This document shows, one piece after another, positions 15,166 through 18,048 of a stretch of DNA of 18,048 nucleotides (positions within the stretch are counted from its first letter, which is position 1; each line of letters opens with the position of its first letter). The notes beneath the pieces were generated by a model. It was given only the letters and a program-made list of their open reading frames with translations. It was not told where the DNA came from and ran no database searches. Origin of the DNA: Lachnospiraceae bacterium (lineage in GTDB: Bacteria; Bacillota; Clostridia; Lachnospirales; Lachnospiraceae); assembly GCA_009774375.1 (NCBI GenBank), contig VSNO01000093.1, positions 1 to 18,048 of the forward strand, written 5' to 3'. Made by a program: the position numbers and the translations under genes.

Positions 15166-16035
15166 ATGAGACGCGTTTCGACAGCTAGAAAGATATTTAT
15201 CGTACTGAATACGGTGTTTTTGGTATTTATGGCGCTGATCTGTGTGCTTCCGCTGGTGAACCTGTTTGCCATTTCATTAAGCGGCAAGGCTGCTGCAAAC
15301 AGCGGACAGGTGACCTTCTGGCCGATTGATTTTACCGTGCTGGCATACCAGAAAACATTCCAGAATGCGAATTTTATCCGCTCGATCATGATCGCGGTGG
15401 CAAGGACTGTTCTGGGCACGCTGCTCAGCATGTTTGTGATCGTGACGGCGGGATATGCGCTCTCTAAGGATTTCAGGGGGCGTACACCGCTCATGTGGTT
15501 TTTTGTGTTCACGATGCTGTTCAGCGGGGGGCTGATTCCCTCCTACCTGGTCAATTCCGCGCTGGGATTGAAGAATAACTTTTGGGTTTACATCATTCCG
15601 GGGGCATTCAGCTGCTATAACCTGATCCTGATCATGAATTTCTTCAAGTCCATACCGCCTGCGCTGGAGGAGGCGGCGCTGGTGGACGGCGCCAATTTCT
15701 TTCAGATCCTGTGGAAGATATACCTTCCGCTGTCAAAAGCAGGACTGGCGACGGTGGCGCTCTTTATCATGGTGGGGAACTGGAACGAGTGGTTCACAGG
15801 TATTTTATATATGTCTGACACCAAAAATTATCCGCTGGCATCGTTCCTGCAGGTCATCGTGGTACAGGGAAACCAGCAGGACCTGGCGCTCGACCCGGCG
15901 TCGGCTGCGGCGATGTCAGAGCGGACGATCAAGGCGGCACAGGTATTTATCGGCGCACTTCCGATCCTGCTCGTGTATCCATTCCTGCAGAAGCACTTCG
16001 CAAAGGGTATCGTCATGGGTGCGGTGAAGGAGTAG
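15166..16035 (+). CDS. lplC: Sugar ABC transporter permease, YtcP/LplC (MalG-like) family
   Basis: A 289-residue inner-membrane permease partnering the preceding LplB-like protein. It has about six membrane segments and the EAA docking motif EEAALVDGANFFQI followed by IYLPLSKAG (about residues 167-192). It ends with the typical LLVYPFLQKHFAKG and the MGAVKE terminus seen in this family. A GGGGGTGACAGAGG ribosome-binding region precedes the ATG, and only 13 bp separate it from lplB, so the two are co-transcribed. The binding-protein gene starts 45 bp after its stop. Symbol used as a family name. Confidence 0.93.
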   Translation: MRRVSTARKIFIVLNTVFLVFMALICVLPLVNLFAISLSGKAAANSGQVTFWPIDFTVLAYQKTFQNANFIRSIMIAVARTVLGTLLSMFVIVTAGYALSKDFRGRTPLMWFFVFTMLFSGGLIPSYLVNSALGLKNNFWVYIIPGAFSCYNLILIMNFFKSIPPALEEAALVDGANFFQILWKIYLPLSKAGLATVALFIMVGNWNEWFTGILYMSDTKNYPLASFLQVIVVQGNQQDLALDPASAAAMSERTIKAAQVFIGALPILLVYPFLQKHFAKGIVMGAVKE

Positions 16036-16080
16036 TATCATGACAATAGAATCAAATTTATTTAAAGGAGGATGTATCTT

Positions 16081-17633
16081 ATGAAAAGAACGAAAAGAAG
16101 AAAAGCGGCGCTCTGCCTGCTGATGAGCTCGGTGATGCTGCTTGGCGGCTGCGGAGGACAGATGTCAGATGGCCAGGGGCAGGATGGCAGCAGTGCCGCC
16201 AGCGCAAACAGTGACGCAAACGCAGGCAGTGATGCCGGTGCGGACGGTTCCGTGCTGACGATCAGGATCGCGAAACAGCTCGATGAGAACACGGGAAGAT
16301 ACGGCAGCGGCGAGGATATCAACAACAATCCGATGGTAAATATGGCGGTGGAAAAACTGGGTATCAGGATGGAAACAACACTGCTTGGCGGCGACGCGGG
16401 CAATTATGACACGAAGCTTCGCCTGGCGCTGACTGGTTCCGAGGATCTCCCGGATGTGTTCCCGGTATACGGTACGCAGATGATCGCGGACATGATCGAG
16501 TCGGGGCGTGTGAAAGATATCACGAACGATATCGAGCAGTACATGCCGGACAGGATCAAGGAGATCTATGAGAATTTTCCGGAGACATACTATCCGCTCA
16601 CGAAGGACGGAAAGATTTACGGGATTGCCTGCTGTCCGGTACTGACAGAAGGGCAGGTGATGATCATCCGTCAGGACTGGCTGGACAAGTGTCGGATCCC
16701 GTGCCTCTTTTCTCGGCAAATTCGGGCAAATTTATACCGGGCTCATGGCGCGAGGACGAGAACGGCAACCTGATGTACGGTTCTATCCATGAAGGGAACC
16801 GCAAGACACTCGAGCGCATGGCGCAGTGGCATGCCAACGGATGGATCTTCCAGGAGGCAGTGGCGACGGGGGCATGGGATGCCATGGGACAGTTTACGGA
16901 AGGTAAAGCCGGCATCCTGATCGGGCGTCCATGGGTGATCAATTCCGTAAAGGATGTGACAACAGTGGCGCCGGATGCAGTGATCACGGCCTATCCGAAT
17001 ATCCGCCAGGACAACGGGGAGCCTACGTATCAGAACGCTGAGGTGAATGACGGATGGCTGATGTTCAACGCGGATTTCGAACATATGGACAGATTCTTTG
17101 AGTATTATGACTGGCTCTATGATGCAGCGTTCGGAACCGGTGATTTCCAGTATGGATATCTGCAGGACTATGACTATGACATCGTCAATGATGAGGTCGT
17201 GTTTGATTCTGCAAAGTTTGATCCCCCGGTGACAGATCCGTATATGCCGGGCAAGGCTACCGTGCTGAAGAATTCGCCGTCTTTGGACAAGATGCAGCCG
17301 TATGCGAGTGTGGCGTCGGGAAAAGAGCCGGAAACGTCCGCCGAGATCCGGGCGGCAGCAGACTTTGAGACTGCACCCAGCATGGCAGCCGGATACGCGC
17401 TGGCATATGAACACAGGGATGAACAGCTGCCGACCATGTTCAACGCGGAACCGACAGCGACCATGAAGCGCAGCTGGGAACAGCTGCAGACCATGGAAAA
17501 ACAGGTATATACCAACATCATCTATGGAAATGAGCCGATCGAGGCATTTGACAAATTTGTGGAGGACTGGAAAGCGCAGGGCGGAGAGCAGATCACGCAA
17601 GAAGTCAACGAGTGGTATCAGTCAGTGAGATAG
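16081..17633 (+). pseudogene. Second solute-binding lipoprotein (LplA class), disrupted by an internal deletion and frameshift
   Basis: The ATG at 16081 has AAAGGAGG nine bases upstream; the in-frame ATG at 16072 touches that site and is unlikely. The signal peptide ends in the lipobox LGGC (Cys 24), followed by a Ser/Ala/Asp/Gly linker (about 29-58). Frame 1 reads well to MIIRQDWLDK (about residue 203), then degenerates and stops at 16773. A different frame takes up a good binding-protein sequence from about 16695 (DPVPLFSANSGKF) to TAG at 17631-17633. The segment that normally follows DWLDK in this class, with its linker and DPxGNG-like loop, is missing; its counterpart in the first binding protein is about 44 residues. 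So this is a deletion with frame change, not a simple one-base slip. As read, the product would be cut to about 230 residues and the operon would lack a functional binding protein. Confidence 0.8.
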
Positions 17634-17638
17634 TGAGC

Positions 17639-17860
17639 ATGAACAACTGGTGGACTGCTTCGGACAGAGCAAGTGGAAAGACTGGAGAGGAAAAACGAGG
17701 GATACGGACGGACATCGGACTGTTTGACATCTGTTCGCGCGCCTGCCCGGAGATGATGGAACAGATCAGGGCGTGCAGCGGCAGGATCTGCGACGTGGCG
17801 GACGGCAGGGCTGCGCGGAGCCTGCAGAAAGCGAAGTCGATCCCTATGATCGCGTATTGA
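17639..17860 (+). CDS. Low-confidence small ORF after the binding-protein gene
   Basis: The frame is open for 73 codons from ATG 17639 to TGA 17858-17860 (further upstream it overlaps the previous gene). The second half, with FDICSRACPEMMEQIRAC and CDVADGRAARSLQKAKSI, has a protein-like mix with three cysteines, while the first half looks less natural. The ribosome binding site is weak (GTGAG). It resembles no family I know. It may be a remnant of a larger gene or non-coding GC-rich spacer; GC falls sharply right after it. Confidence 0.25.
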   Translation: MNNWWTASDRASGKTGEEKRGIRTDIGLFDICSRACPEMMEQIRACSGRICDVADGRAARSLQKAKSIPMIAY

Positions 17861-17904
17861 TATGGATAAAGTTTGAGACAAATATATATTTTGAAGCAAT
17901 ACAA

Positions 17905-17948
17905 GCAATGTTGAAACCTTTTTATGCGGTTTTTGACATTGCTTTTTT
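17905..17948 (+). terminator. Rho-independent terminator ending the transport operon
   Basis: GCAATGTTGAAACC (17905-17918) pairs with GGTTTTTGACATTGC (17928-17942) with one bulged T and two G-T pairs, giving a stem of about 14 bp. It is followed directly by TTTTTT (17943-17948). It is the strongest hairpin in the right part of the window and is well placed after the binding-protein gene. Confidence 0.85.
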
Positions 17949-18027
17949 GTGTTATACAAAATTTAACTTTCGCTGACTTTTATGGGAGAATACCATCAGT
18001 AAAACAAAAATAGGATCATGCTAAAAT
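17933..18027 (+). promoter_or_regulatory. Promoter candidates for a gene beyond the right edge
   Basis: A perfect TTGACA (17933-17938) lies within the 3' arm of the terminator, with TACAAA (17955-17960) 16 bases downstream. Further on, TGCTAAAAT (18019-18027) is an extended -10 (TG-N-TAAAAT) without a good -35. The last 90 bases are AT-rich and hold no coding frame, so the next unit probably starts just outside. Both candidates are from consensus match only. Confidence 0.35.
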
Positions 18028-18048
18028 AGTAAGGATATACTGCAAGAA

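Noticed and set aside
16743..17600. Antisense frame of 285 codons opposite the second binding-protein gene
   Set aside because: The forward frame has convincing binding-protein sequence; the reverse translation is rich in His, Arg and Cys without motifs.
16689..17633. Second half of the second binding protein as an independent gene starting at GTG 16689
   Set aside because: There is no ribosome binding site or signal peptide, and the sequence is the continuation of the upstream lipoprotein after a deletion.
1..18048. CRISPR arrays, tRNA or rRNA genes, transposase or integrase
   Set aside because: No regularly spaced repeats, tRNA-like folds or transposase/integrase-like proteins were seen by eye on either strand.

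Overview
The window looks like chromosomal DNA of a gut-type Bacillota, most likely a Lachnospiraceae/Clostridia member. The inference rests on mid-range GC, strong AGGAGG-like ribosome binding sites, a Bce-type antimicrobial-peptide resistance module, and a YesM/YesN plus LplA/LplB/YtcP-like sugar operon that encodes no ATPase of its own. All supported genes are on the + strand. I see no tRNA, rRNA, CRISPR array, insertion sequence or integrase.

Region A (1-4026): the C-terminal tail of an unknown gene overlaps (TAATG) an unrecognised 200-residue soluble protein. A two-gene MacB/FtsX-type ABC transporter follows, with ATPase and permease overlapping by ATGA. Region B (4251-9166): a Bce-type module. 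An OmpR-family regulator and a short intramembrane-sensing kinase (ATGA overlap) end in a clear intrinsic terminator. Then come a candidate inverted-repeat operator (TTACATTTT-N7-AAAATGTAA), a -10 element, a structured leader, and the BceA-like ATPase with BceB-like permease. In Bce systems the transporter both detoxifies the peptide and signals to the kinase, which induces the transporter. The bceB-like gene has an apparent -1 frameshift near its N-terminus, and the small reading frame after it has a similar one.

Region C (9294-17948): carbohydrate sensing and uptake. A YesM-type kinase, a YesN-type AraC regulator and a substrate-binding lipoprotein form a first unit ending in a terminator, the layout of known three-component sugar-sensing systems. 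A second unit encodes two LplB/YtcP-type permeases and a second substrate-binding lipoprotein, which is broken by an internal deletion and frameshift. A low-confidence small ORF and a strong terminator follow, with possible promoter elements for the next unit at the right edge.

Four coding lesions occur in this window: an A-run in bceB, an A-run in the small ORF after it, a G-run at the end of the first binding protein, and a deletion in the second. Three sit in homopolymers, so sequencing or assembly error must be excluded before they are given biological meaning. No wholly new system can be claimed. The best leads are the unknown protein beside the first ABC transporter, the Bce operator and leader, the possible frameshift signal in bceB, and the kinase-regulator-binding protein unit.
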